DNA of 64,000 nucleotides from Strigamia acuminata (lineage: Eukaryota > Arthropoda > Chilopoda > Geophilomorpha > Linotaeniidae), in assembly GCA_949358305.1 (NCBI GenBank), contig OX442323.1, positions 7,812,001-7,876,000 of the forward strand, in the 5' to 3' direction. Shown here one piece after another: positions 45,098 through 55,033 of this stretch. Each line of letters opens with the position of its first letter. Position 1 is the stretch's first letter. A program made the position numbers and the translations under genes. A model generated the notes under the pieces. That model did no database searches and was not told where the DNA came from. It saw only the letters and a program-made list of their open reading frames with translations.

Positions 45098-47146
45098 ATG
45101 GCCCGTAGACCTGTAAGAGTTCGTGGAACACGAGGAAATCGTGGAGCACGACGACGTGGTGGTATGTGTGAAACACCAAGAGGAATTGTGGAGTCTGATC
45201 TAGAAAGCCAGGGGGAAGAAAATGTTCCTAGAGACGTTTCCAACCCAGGTAGTTCTCGAACGGATCCACTATCAGTCCCACATGATTTAGAAGTTTACTG
45301 TCGCCATTACCAATTGGAAGTGACGCAGTTTTCCTCTTTGTGTGAAGCTCAACAATACACGGCGAATAATCATCACGAGAGAAATCGTGTAATTACTCCC
45401 GATGTAGTTGTAACCAACGAACCAAGTGTTTCTGTAGATCGAACTGGCCCTCGTTCGCCGGCCACATATCGCTACCAGCAATTGCCTGGATGGCGAATGA
45501 ATGTTGCTCGTGACGACAATGGGCAGTTAAATTCTTCACTATCTGTTCAACCTTTGATTCAGTTACCAACTAGTTCTTGGCGATTGAATTCGGCCGAAAG
45601 AATGGGAAATTCCGGACAAGGAAATATTTCTGCGCCAATTTCCCGAAATTTACCAAGTGCGACGGCTGTAAATAATATTTTACCCGCTCCCACTGGGAAT
45701 TTGAATGATTCTTTCAGAGTTCCACAGCCTCGAACTAATCTGTCGGTCCAACCAAGGGGGAGAAATGAAAATTATCAAAATTTTCAATCTCACACCCAAT
45801 CTGATGGAGATTTTAGGAATTATAGAAATTCCCGCTCTCAAGGTGGACGAGCTCCGCCGAGAAATCAACGATTTCCCGGAGCTCCTGGTGATCCTCGTGA
45901 CTCCGATCCTAACTCGAGTAGTGACGAATCTCACGCTGGTGGAGGGGGAAATTATAACAATAATTTCCACCGACGTAATAATTCTCGTTCTCCACCGCCA
46001 CCTGATAGACATCAAAATTTTCAAGGAGAGCCAAATCCGCCACCCAGAGACCAAGAAAGTCGGTCTACACCCACTTCGAACTCTGCTTCTAATTTGTCGG
46101 ACGAAAATGTAAAACAAATTATTCAGGGTTTAGTTGGTCAAATCCGAAGCCCGAGTAATCCCAGTCAGAATTTTGGAAAAGGAATCGAGATTCCTATTTT
46201 TGACGGGAAACAGACAGAGGTTGCGCGATTCCTTGAAATCGTCAAAGCTGTCGCACTCGGGAAAGGCATCCCTTTAGACGACATGGTACACACTGCTGTA
46301 CCTGGACGACTATTAGGCCATGCACAACGTTGGTTCCATAAGCAACGCCATACTTTTAACAGTTGGCGAACTTTCGAAGCCTCTTTTCTCGATTGTTTCG
46401 ACCTCGTTCCACTTACAAGAGAAAGGCGACTTCTTAATGTAAAACAACGAGCCGACGAATCACTTTATAGTTTTCTTCTGCGTTATACGCAAGAACAAGG
46501 TGAAGTGCCGCCAGGTGATAAAACTGGACGTGCGCAATTATTCGACAATCTAACTCAAGAAAGTTTCACGGCGTTATGTACACAAGGAATGTATGGTAAC
46601 TTTACAGTAGATGACATTCTACAATATGTAGGAGCAAATCGCTCTAAGTTTGAAAGTTCTCAACTTGCAGCCAAATTGGAGTACGATAATCGAGAGAATC
46701 ATCCTACTCCCAAACTTCACGAAAAATCTAAGATTTTTCCATCCAAAACCTCACTACGTTTAACGCAAACACAAGATGAAGTTGAAGATGAAGACGAGTC
46801 GGAAAATGACGACTCAACTGACGATGGTTCAATGGAGCGATTATTTGCCGCCCAGTATGAAAAAACTACTGGAAAATGCTTTTTCTGTCACGAGCCTGGA
46901 CATTTTAAAAGAGAATGTCCCGCTCTTGCCAAAAAATTAGCAGGGAAATCAGACTCGTTAAATACAAATAAAAGATTTAACCACTCTGCTCCCAACCCCG
47001 AGTTTAAACGACCCAAACAAAATTGGGTTACGTCAGAAACTTTAGACTCCAAATTTACTGACTTCCAGAAAAACATGGTTGACCTGTTAATTAAGCATTT
47101 ACCAGCAGCCACTGAGTCAGTCACTCCCGATGAGACAAAAAACTGA
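45098..47146 (+). CDS. gag: Gag polyprotein of element B
   Basis: 682 residues from ATG 45098 (MARRPVRVRGTRGNRG) to TGA. Arg/Gly-rich N-terminus; Ser/Asn/Pro-rich, presumably disordered, region to about residue 350; capsid-like region (IFDGKQTEVARFLEIVKAVA, LLGHAQRWFHKQRHTFNSW); acidic run (DEVEDEDESENDDSTDD); CCHC zinc knuckle CFFCHEPGHFKREC at about residues 594-607; basic tail. Packages RNA and forms the particle. The last codons ACA AAA AAC TGA carry a slippery heptamer, so a fraction of ribosomes should continue into pol. Confidence 0.92.
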   Translation: MARRPVRVRGTRGNRGARRRGGMCETPRGIVESDLESQGEENVPRDVSNPGSSRTDPLSVPHDLEVYCRHYQLEVTQFSSLCEAQQYTANNHHERNRVITPDVVVTNEPSVSVDRTGPRSPATYRYQQLPGWRMNVARDDNGQLNSSLSVQPLIQLPTSSWRLNSAERMGNSGQGNISAPISRNLPSATAVNNILPAPTGNLNDSFRVPQPRTNLSVQPRGRNENYQNFQSHTQSDGDFRNYRNSRSQGGRAPPRNQRFPGAPGDPRDSDPNSSSDESHAGGGGNYNNNFHRRNNSRSPPPPDRHQNFQGEPNPPPRDQESRSTPTSNSASNLSDENVKQIIQGLVGQIRSPSNPSQNFGKGIEIPIFDGKQTEVARFLEIVKAVALGKGIPLDDMVHTAVPGRLLGHAQRWFHKQRHTFNSWRTFEASFLDCFDLVPLTRERRLLNVKQRADESLYSFLLRYTQEQGEVPPGDKTGRAQLFDNLTQESFTALCTQGMYGNFTVDDILQYVGANRSKFESSQLAAKLEYDNRENHPTPKLHEKSKIFPSKTSLRLTQTQDEVEDEDESENDDSTDDGSMERLFAAQYEKTTGKCFFCHEPGHFKRECPALAKKLAGKSDSLNTNKRFNHSAPNPEFKRPKQNWVTSETLDSKFTDFQKNMVDLLIKHLPAATESVTPDETKN

Positions 47147-47177
47147 TTCAGGGGGTTGTTCAAGTTGCCCAACCCCC
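47137..47177 (+). promoter_or_regulatory. -1 ribosomal frameshift signal between gag and pol
   Basis: Slippery A AAA AAC (47137-47143) in register with the gag frame and ending right at the stop, a 7-nt spacer, then a hairpin with stem GGGGGTTG / CAACCCCC (47151-47158 / 47170-47177) and an 11-nt loop. The -1 frame is open from here into protease. This matches the retroviral type of signal in every part. Confidence 0.88.
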
Positions 47178-48918
47178 GCCTAACGAGTTGTTTCCTCTCT
47201 CGGAATTTTCAAATGATTTATTTTTTCATAAAAAAGAAATTAAAATAAGACATAAGCCTAGTCATCTCACAGTACCTTATGTCGATGATTCGAAGAATAA
47301 ACCACCATCGTTGGTCATTTCTTACGAAGCAGTGCCTGTCTGTCGGAAAGCTAGTAGTTCCACTGGTGGTGTCGATGAGAATTTAAAAATCATGACAGAC
47401 CAACTAGAAAATTTGAGTATTTTCAGTGGAAGTTGGAATGCGCCAAAGAAACCGCTTGTACCCAAAGTTTTCAAGTTAAGGAAAATTCTTAAACTTGAAA
47501 AATGGAACAAGAAAGAACGAAAAATATTTCTTGGCAAACTTTGCAATAGCAAATTAATTAATGGTGGCAAAGATGATCCGCGTATGAATGTCCAAATTGG
47601 AGGTTTAGATTACAACGCACTAATGGACTCTGGAGCCACCCAATGTTTTATTGGAGTACAACTCCTTTCAAACACAGAAATTCCGGTGGAATTCATACAA
47701 GAATGTCCCCGCGGAATGCGTGTCTGCGCGGTCGGAATAGATCACCGACCTATCGGTCAAGTTTGTCTTTGTGTCAAATGGGCCGATAAAAGGAGAGTTA
47801 CACCTATGACCTTCATAATTCTACACAAGAATGTATGTGGGTTGATTTTGGGTCACAATTTTATGCGTAGAACGGGGATAAACCCTAATCCTCGACGGGC
47901 TGTGTTCACCTGTGATGACATGCCCGGATGGACAGCGCCATACGAGACCACTGAACTTAACTGTTGTTTAGCAAGCATTAGGACTTTGGGTCTCCAAGGT
48001 GAAGGAACTCCCACTTCACCTGATTGGGCAGAAAAACTCGTCGAAGGCTGCAACAGCTCGGCGGAAGAAAAACGGTTACTCGTAAACGTTCTTTTGCAAT
48101 TAAAAAACGTATTTCGAGATCAATTGGGCTGTACGAAGGTGGCCAAGCACAGCATCAAGTTTAAACCTGGTGCTACTTGGAAACACCAGCCATATAGAAT
48201 GTACAATCCAGCCAAGAAGGCCATTATGACGGAATTGGTCGAGGAGTTAGAGGCTGATGGGTTAATCGAACCTGCCACTGGCCCTTATATAAGTCACCCC
48301 GTCATAGTGGCTAAACCCGGCGGGAAGTATCGATTATGTATCGACTACCGCTGGTTGAATGCGATCACAGAAGTTGATGCAATTCAAATGCCAAGTATTG
48401 ACCTATTAATTCACCATACTAATCAGGCCAAGTACTTTACATCCATTGATTTAACTAAAGGTTATCATCAAATGGAAATGGAGGAGGAGGATAAGAGCAA
48501 AACTGCTTTTTACACTCCAAAAGGCAAATTTCAATTCAAGAGACTGCCATTTGGTCTTTGTAATGCACCTAGCTCTTTTCAACACCTCATGACTACCGTA
48601 TTGGGTGACTCTTTATATAAACACGCTCTGGTCTACTTAGACGATATAATTATTTTTTCCGACACATGGGAAAATCATTTATTACATATTAAAGACGTAC
48701 TTGAGAAGTTAGATGCCGCAAATCTAACTATCAATAAAGACAAGTCAAAATTTGGTCGAACATCATTACGATTTTTAGGCCATTTAATTTCCGAGGGATC
48801 TCTTCTTCCAGACCCGGACAAAGTCTCGGCTGTAAGGAATTTTCCCAAACCGACTTGTTCTAAAAGACATTCAAAGATTTGTAGGACTTGCGAATTTTTT
48901 CCGAAAATTCATTCCTAA
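47143..48918 (+). CDS. pol: Pol, first part: protease and reverse transcriptase (ends in a frameshift)
   Basis: Entered from gag by -1 frameshift. Protease active site around 47620-47660 (ALMDSGATQCFIG). Reverse transcriptase from about 48160: VIVAKPGGKYRLCIDYR, FTSIDLTKGYHQ with the first catalytic Asp, PFGLCNAPSSFQ, and YLDDIIIF with the catalytic DD pair at about 48637-48660, then FLGHLISEG. At about 48859 there is one base too many relative to the conserved alignment; this frame then runs into a stop at 48916-48918. The frameshift lies at the RT/RNase H boundary, where programmed shifts are not known, so it is a mutation or sequence error. Confidence 0.92.
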   Translation: MIQGVVQVAQPPPNELFPLSEFSNDLFFHKKEIKIRHKPSHLTVPYVDDSKNKPPSLVISYEAVPVCRKASSSTGGVDENLKIMTDQLENLSIFSGSWNAPKKPLVPKVFKLRKILKLEKWNKKERKIFLGKLCNSKLINGGKDDPRMNVQIGGLDYNALMDSGATQCFIGVQLLSNTEIPVEFIQECPRGMRVCAVGIDHRPIGQVCLCVKWADKRRVTPMTFIILHKNVCGLILGHNFMRRTGINPNPRRAVFTCDDMPGWTAPYETTELNCCLASIRTLGLQGEGTPTSPDWAEKLVEGCNSSAEEKRLLVNVLLQLKNVFRDQLGCTKVAKHSIKFKPGATWKHQPYRMYNPAKKAIMTELVEELEADGLIEPATGPYISHPVIVAKPGGKYRLCIDYRWLNAITEVDAIQMPSIDLLIHHTNQAKYFTSIDLTKGYHQMEMEEEDKSKTAFYTPKGKFQFKRLPFGLCNAPSSFQHLMTTVLGDSLYKHALVYLDDIIIFSDTWENHLLHIKDVLEKLDAANLTINKDKSKFGRTSLRFLGHLISEGSLLPDPDKVSAVRNFPKPTCSKRHSKICRTCEFFPKIHS

Positions 48919-51424
48919 CATCGCAAATATTGCTCGTCCATTGACCAATATTATGCATGATCAAGCAAAGTTTGTGTGGGATGATCCACAAACAACTGCA
49001 TTCGAAACTATCAAAGATATTTTGTGTGACAAGGACCAAGCCCTTCTCCACATGCCAGATATGAATAAGCCTTTTGTCATTTTGACAGATGCTTCTCATT
49101 CAGGTTTAGGTGCAGTACTCTGTCAAGACGTAGAATTATTCTGTGAAAAGAAACAGAAATTAATTATGGTCCCAAAAGCAGTCGCGTACGCCAGTCGAGT
49201 GTTACACGGGGCCGAAGTAAGGTATTCTACGCCGGAATTGGAGTGTTTGGCCGTTGTATGGGCAATCGAAAGATTTCGCCCTTATATTGAATACACGACT
49301 TTCACTCTCGAGTCCGATGCTAAGGCCCTTAGCTGGTTGATGAGTACGCCGGAACCATCGGGAAGGTTTGGTCGTTGGGCCGTCAAAATACAATGTGGCG
49401 CGTTTAAAATTATTTTTAGACGCGGTGCAATGAACCAAGTAGCGGACGCATTATCACGCGCTCCACTGTCTGCACTAGACACTCCGGATTATGATTATAT
49501 CGAACCAGAGGAGATCACCCATTTCTATCCAACTTGGAATGGAAACAGGTGTGCATCTTTACAAGTGACGGAGACTGAGCGCAAACATTTTCTCACAAAT
49601 GTTGGCCTTAGTTTGGATTTTTTCTCAGAATCATATAATCCAGTTAGATTTCATGATTCTGGAGAAAAGGGGGAGGAAGAAGGATGTACGAGAGAAAATT
49701 GCAGACATATAGATGTCCACAATTGTAATCACGAAAATGTACACACTGCGCTAACAGATATCCTAAAAGTAGTTCCGCCGACGCGAGACGAAATTATCGA
49801 AGCGCAGCTTAAAGATCCAGCATGTAGTAAAATCCTTGTTTACCTAAAAGGAGACGAAAAATTAAAAAATCGTATCACGGATAAACATTGGTTAAATGCG
49901 ATTCGTGGCTACACTCTCGACGAACCGGAAGAAAATAAAGGTGTTATGCTAATTTATTTTGCTCCGACCGATGAGGAGGAGTTAAACGACTCCGGCAACG
50001 GGTTTAAGGCGGTAATTCCACGCTCTCTTGTGAGACGTGCATTATTCGCATGCCATGGCCACCCACTTACAGGACACGCTGGCATGAGTAAAACCCTAGA
50101 TAGAGCAAAGAAGATGTATTTCTGGCCTAGAATGAGCAAAGACACTCGAAACTACGTTCGCAGTTGCACTCATTGCCAACAATACAAACCTAGTCAACAC
50201 CAAAAGCATCGGGCAAGCTATACACCCCACAACATGACCAACCCATGGGAGACAATAAGCATTGACCTGATGGGACCAAAGCCAGCTGGTCGTTCACAAT
50301 TAAAATGGATTTTAGTAATCATTGATAATTGTACAAAATGGATTGAAGTCTTCCCACTAGCAACTGCATCAAGTGAATGCATTGTTAATAAGATGAGCGA
50401 AGTTTTCCACCGTTGGGGATATCCAAAAAAGATAATCTCCGACAACGGCAAACAATTCGTGTCAACAATATTTAATGATTTTTGTCGAAAAAATCACGTA
50501 GATATTGCTCACATTAGCCCATATCACGCTGCCGCTAATATTACAGAGCGGGCTAACAGGACTTTAAAAATGATGTTAGCTTTATACTCAGACATTCACT
50601 CTCACTGGCCAAAATATTTAAATTCTTTTGCCTTTGCGATGCGCACCGCTAAGTCCGAGGCAACAAATTGTTCTCCGATGATTCTTAATACAGGAAGAAT
50701 CGTTCCTTTGCCATTTGACCCGCGTATTACTAAACACGCCATCAAATTCGACAAAGAGAACCCCGAAGCTTATGTCTATAGTATTTTAGACGTAATTAGA
50801 CGTGCACACAGCGAAATGCATCGGAAAATTCAATCGAATTACGAAAAGCATGATCGACTACATAAAGACAAATATTATATTTGTCAATTTGCCAAAGGAG
50901 ATCTCGTGTGGAAAGCCACACATATTTTATCAAATAAAGATAAAGGGATTTCGGCAGGATTCGCTGAGAAACGTGATGGACCTTGGGAAATTACGGCTAT
51001 TCTCGGCGGAGGTTCCTACACGCTACGGAAGCTCTCCGACAATTCAAAAGCAAAAGCGATCAACATACAGGATTTAATGCCTTATATCCCAAGTTACCCG
51101 ATTGAGGAATGGACATTAGATCAGAAAGTCGGTACCAACGAGTCACACCCGACTCCAGATTGGATGGCAGGTCAGGTTATTAATTCTTCAGAATTAATAA
51201 ATGAACCTGTGTCCATAGAAACAGGGGATTTAGTTGAAGAGAAAGAGGAGGAAACTTCTCAGATTTCTTCTAAAGAGGACGAAACTCCTCAAAATCCGTC
51301 TAAAAAGAGGAAAAGATTTCCATCTCCCGTTCGACAGTCTAAACGTAGACCCAAGCCGAACACAAAATACGTGACCGATTTTGTACAACTCATAAATTGT
51401 TTAACACAAGTCAAGTTGGGTTAG
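48860..51424 (+). CDS. pol: Pol, second part: RNase H and integrase
   Basis: Continues pol in the next frame. RNase H: VILTDASHSGLGAVL with a catalytic Asp (about 49080), TPELECLAVVWAI, ESDAKALSWLM, VADALSRAPL. Integrase: HHCC zinc domain around 50050-50185 (HGHPLTGHAGM, CTHCQQYK); catalytic core with Asp at SIDLMGP (about 50262), Asp at ISDNGKQF (about 50440) and Glu at ITERANRTLK (about 50550). The usual HGxPxxI-type contacts are conserved. C-terminus has a DGPWEITAILGGGSYTLRKL module like the GPY/F domain and ends in a basic tail. All catalytic residues I looked for are present. Confidence 0.92.
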   Translation, partial: LKDIQRFVGLANFFRKFIPNIANIARPLTNIMHDQAKFVWDDPQTTAFETIKDILCDKDQALLHMPDMNKPFVILTDASHSGLGAVLCQDVELFCEKKQKLIMVPKAVAYASRVLHGAEVRYSTPELECLAVVWAIERFRPYIEYTTFTLESDAKALSWLMSTPEPSGRFGRWAVKIQCGAFKIIFRRGAMNQVADALSRAPLSALDTPDYDYIEPEEITHFYPTWNGNRCASLQVTETERKHFLTNVGLSLDFFSESYNPVRFHDSGEKGEEEGCTRENCRHIDVHNCNHENVHTALTDILKVVPPTRDEIIEAQLKDPACSKILVYLKGDEKLKNRITDKHWLNAIRGYTLDEPEENKGVMLIYFAPTDEEELNDSGNGFKAVIPRSLVRRALFACHGHPLTGHAGMSKTLDRAKKMYFWPRMSKDTRNYVRSCTHCQQYKPSQHQKHRASYTPHNMTNPWETISIDLMGPKPAGRSQLKWILVIIDNCTKWIEVFPLATASSECIVNKMSEVFHRWGYPKKIISDNGKQFVSTIFNDFCRKNHVDIAHISPYHAAANITERANRTLKMMLALYSDIHSHWPKYLNSFAFAMRTAKSEATNCSPMILNTGRIVPLPFDPRITKHAIKFDKENPEAYVYSILDVIRRAHSEMHRKIQSNYEKHDRLHKDKYYICQFAKGDLVWKATHILSNKDKGISAGFAEKRDGPWEITAILGGGSYTLRKLSDNSKAKAINIQDLMPYIPSYPIEEWTLDQKVGTNESHPTPDWMAGQVINSSELINEPVSIETGDLVEEKEEETSQISSKEDETPQNPSKKRKRFPSPVRQSKRRPKPNTKYVTDFVQLINCLTQVKLG

Positions 51425-52721
51425 GACACAATATATTGAAAATATTTTATTTTTTAAATAAATATTTCCAATCATATTCACGAAGGATTGTTAAATTTTA
51501 TTAATAAAAACATTTCACCAATGTAGATAAAATTTAACAAATGTTTGAGTTATTTTTACACGGCCGATTGTATTTAAATTAATCTACGTGTAAACATTTA
51601 CTTGAAACTATGTTTTCCCCCCTTGGGGTTAATAGAAACTTCGAGATGAGTAATTACAAACCAATCAAATTACTCCTCGAAACTCCCCTTAACCCCTGGT
51701 TTGAGATTATCACTCACTTGTTCGCCAAGTTTTGTACTGGACTGAAATCAAGGATTATTCTCGACTTTTCGACGCTTTAACGGATTTTCGCTGAATTTTA
51801 GTGAGTTAAAATCTAGATGATTTTGAACACTTATCGTTTATTTTACTGATTTTTTCATTTGACGAATATCAGTTCAAATTCAGAAATTATCGACACGACG
51901 CTGATTATCGAAACCATTTCGTGGCAAAATCACAAGGAACCTTCCCGCGAATTCACTACGTGATTTTCCGGTAAATATTTAAGCAATATTTTGTCAAAAT
52001 TAATAATATTTTGACATTAATTGACGACATTTATTTTGGTTAAGCGTCCATTACGGCAGACTTAGAATTTGCACGTGCCGCACAACGTCTTTATCGGCCA
52101 ACGTCGCCGGAACCGAGCAGCCCTCGCAAATACGCGAAGCTAGACGTTAAACTAGCCAAATATACCCTGTTAGGACTGCACCTAGTTAGTAAGTGTTTAT
52201 TTTATAAAAGATAAAAAAATATCGCTTAAATTCCTTTGAAATTGGTGAGCATACATGTGTTAACAAGTCACGTGTATGATACTAACGAACGCCACCAGAT
52301 GTCGGTGATAGATTTTTACTCGGACGAATTATAGAGTTATTCGTACAGTTAAAAATCATGTATATTGTCAGATACTAAAAATACTGCAAAAATATTTTTT
52401 AATATTTTGACAGGTTGTTTAGTTATTATGTCGTTTAGATGTAAAAATTAGGTTTATTTTATTTAATAAACACTAATTTGAATAGTTTTTCAACGATATT
52501 GTTTTAAAGGATAAGATGAAATTATCTACCAAGTCAAGAATAATTATTAATGTTAATAATTATTCGACAAATGAAGGAAACCCGCTAACAAAAGGAACTT
52601 AAGAATTTAATTGCGAAATTAATCCAGTTGTTGGTCGACAATTAATTTAATTTGAAATTAAATTAATTACCGACAGTTTGATTCGTGTTCTCAAATAAAA
52701 TTTATATTTTTTGAAGATGCA
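51425..52721 (+). other. Non-coding spacer between pol and ORF3
   Basis: About 1.3 kb, AT-rich, no ORF. The length could hold a promoter or splice acceptor for ORF3. AG acceptors after pyrimidine runs are common here, none stands out. Confidence 0.6.
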
Positions 52722-54377
52722 ATGAGTCGCCGAGGTCGTGCTAGCAAGCGACAGTACGTGCATTGGGATCCAGAAGAGTCTGAAGAACCGGATTATCGCT
52801 TTGTTAATCCCTCCTCTGACCCCGAGCTCGTCGCCAACTGGGCCCGTGATAACCCGGATCTCGTACCGCCCCGAATTAGGACCGCCATGGGTGTTAGCCC
52901 GACCGACTCACGTCCTTCCAGAGGCCGTCAAGCGAGTCAGCGTGTCGTAACCTATGATGCGCCCCCCGAGACTCCGAATTGGGATTTTTCTGACGACTCG
53001 TCACAATACTCCCGTTCTGCTTCAAGGAGACGGCGCCAAGACGACTTCTCACAAGAAGAAGAATCTTATGAGGAAGCTCCGCCCCAGACTACCAGCAGAC
53101 CATTTGCTCGACCACGAAATCCTCGCGATACCGCTAGTCGAGGAAAAACCGGCAAGTCCAAAGGACCCACCAAGTCCACGTTGGCATCTTCATCCGAGGC
53201 GTTGACCCGCCCAACATCGCAAGCTCGCTCATTATCGGAGCTCAACTTACCGATTTATCGGAAGCAACGGCGAGAACATGTATTTCGCGACATGGAAGCT
53301 GCCGCCTTGGGAACCAACATCATGCCGAAGTCGAAACTGATGTTCTGCCCATTGTGCGCAGGATGTGGATGGTTGTCGTCCTTGTTATCCGGCATTCACG
53401 CCGTGGTCTGTGTGAACTGTCACGGTGGTAAACGCGTTGCCATATCCAGCATGTGGAATGAAGAAATTCTTCCATTTATCGTCAAGGGGCTAAGTACGCC
53501 GACAGCACGCAATTGGGCGATGTGTCGCGAATGTGGCCTCATCCACCAGGGCCCGGAGCAGGCTATTTATGTAGACCCGGCACAAATGTCCAGCACCTCG
53601 ACTCCACGAGGAGGATTTACGGAGCCACAACGCGAGCCGGAAACCCCCACCCCTGCGATTGATGGAACTTCAGTCGTCTCGGCGGAAAACGAACCAATGT
53701 CAGTTGTTGCGTCTGATTCTCCGCCGGTTGCCTCCGATTCTGGTCTACAAACCGCCGCTTCTCCAGAGGGAACATCGACTAACAACATGATTGTAGCGAC
53801 TATTCCGCTCCCCGAAGTAAGCGACGCTGCTGAACCGGTCATTTTACTGGTTCACCCATACATGCCAAGACCAAACATGTCGCTCACGGAGCAAACTAAG
53901 GCGGAAGTGGAACATTATTTCCCAATTTTATTGGAAGCAGCTAAGCGTATTAGTGTGTCGATTTCAAACGACCAAATTCCAGATTTGAGCGTGCCGCTGG
54001 CCGTGATCCAATGGATTTTTCATCCATCCCGGCCGGAATCCTTTCAAACTCGCTCTTTCATTTGGTGTAAGATTTTGCAACAGGTCTCAGCAGCAGCACA
54101 CCCATTGATTCGTGAGGGATGGCACTCTGGCTTACCCGACCATCACTTGGTTTTTTCCGAGCCAACCAGCGCTAACACCATTCCGTTAGGAGGGCCTGAT
54201 CCCCTGGAAGTATTCACCGAGGAACAACACAGAATGCTCCTGAATCCCCTGGCCCATGACGTTGAGCCAGATGCAGTACCGGAATTGGTAGCTATGCAAC
54301 TTAATTCTCCACCCGCAGCCGTCTCGGAAGTTGTTACATCCATGGAAGGATTCATTGAGGATGAAGAGTTGGACTAG
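52722..54377 (+). CDS. ORF3 of element B, unknown protein with cysteine-rich domain
   Basis: 551 residues from ATG 52722 to TAG. N-terminal 180 residues are basic, Ser/Pro/Glu-rich and probably disordered (RRGRASKRQY; SRSASRRRRQDD). Residues about 206-270 carry a zinc-ribbon-like cysteine pattern: CPLCAGCGW, CVNCHGGK, then CRECG about 35 residues later. The C-terminal third contains a hydrophobic-helical segment (VEHYFPILLEAAKRISVSIS). No signal peptide, no transmembrane helix, no furin-type site, so it does not look like an envelope protein. Codon-scale integrity over 1.66 kb in an element with identical-looking LTRs suggests selection. Function unknown; RNA or nucleic-acid binding is a guess from the basic region and Cys motifs. 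Confidence 0.85.
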   Translation: MSRRGRASKRQYVHWDPEESEEPDYRFVNPSSDPELVANWARDNPDLVPPRIRTAMGVSPTDSRPSRGRQASQRVVTYDAPPETPNWDFSDDSSQYSRSASRRRRQDDFSQEEESYEEAPPQTTSRPFARPRNPRDTASRGKTGKSKGPTKSTLASSSEALTRPTSQARSLSELNLPIYRKQRREHVFRDMEAAALGTNIMPKSKLMFCPLCAGCGWLSSLLSGIHAVVCVNCHGGKRVAISSMWNEEILPFIVKGLSTPTARNWAMCRECGLIHQGPEQAIYVDPAQMSSTSTPRGGFTEPQREPETPTPAIDGTSVVSAENEPMSVVASDSPPVASDSGLQTAASPEGTSTNNMIVATIPLPEVSDAAEPVILLVHPYMPRPNMSLTEQTKAEVEHYFPILLEAAKRISVSISNDQIPDLSVPLAVIQWIFHPSRPESFQTRSFIWCKILQQVSAAAHPLIREGWHSGLPDHHLVFSEPTSANTIPLGGPDPLEVFTEEQHRMLLNPLAHDVEPDAVPELVAMQLNSPPAAVSEVVTSMEGFIEDEELD

Positions 54378-55023
54378 AAAGCGTCAACGATGTCGGGATC
54401 CGTTACTTTCCCGATATCTTCCCTTTTAAGGCAAGACCAGAAGTAACGAGTCCATTTTCTCCATCTCCATTTCTTGACCCGAGTTGAAACAAAGATTTAG
54501 TCAGGTTCAGGTGTATTTTATGCCGTTTTTGTGAATAATTCAAAGATCTTTAATATTTAAATTAACAATTTTGTTAAAATTTGATTACGAGTCAATGTGA
54601 GTTTGTTTATAAAAATACTAATTTTAATACTTGAATTTTAACGTGTAAAGTGTTATTTTGCAAATCATTACATTTCCAGTGAGAAGTTAAGTTTTGTGAA
54701 AATAATTGTTAAATTTTATTAATCATTTGTTTGATACAAGAGTTTTGATGTTAGTTTAAGTTATCGTTTTTCTTGATACAGTTGTAAGTCCACCTGTAAA
54801 GAGAGATGGAAGCTATTATTGATAATTGAAAGTTTTATAACCTTAATAAATATTTTTTGAAGCATTTGATTAAGAAATACTCTTTATTTATACTATTAAG
54901 ATATAAAATAAAGGTTTTTGCTTACCAAGGATTACAGCTCGAGTCCCCTAGATGACAGTGTGGTCTTGATCCTCAAGATATTCGGAATAAATAGTATGTT
55001 AATACAGGTATTAACATATATTT
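54378..55023 (+). other. 3' untranslated region of element B
   Basis: AT-rich, no ORF; leads to the purine tract. Confidence 0.6.
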
Positions 55024-55033
55024 AAGGGGGACT
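55024..55033 (+). promoter_or_regulatory. Polypurine tract
   Basis: AAGGGGGACT immediately before the 3' LTR; primes plus-strand DNA synthesis. Confidence 0.8.

Noticed and set aside
48855-48862. Second programmed frameshift within pol
   Set aside because: No slippery heptamer or downstream structure, and the position inside the RT/RNase H region is not one used by retroelements; a mutation or error is simpler.
52722-54377. Envelope gene of an errantivirus
   Set aside because: No signal peptide, transmembrane segment or cleavage site; cysteine pattern is zinc-ribbon-like.
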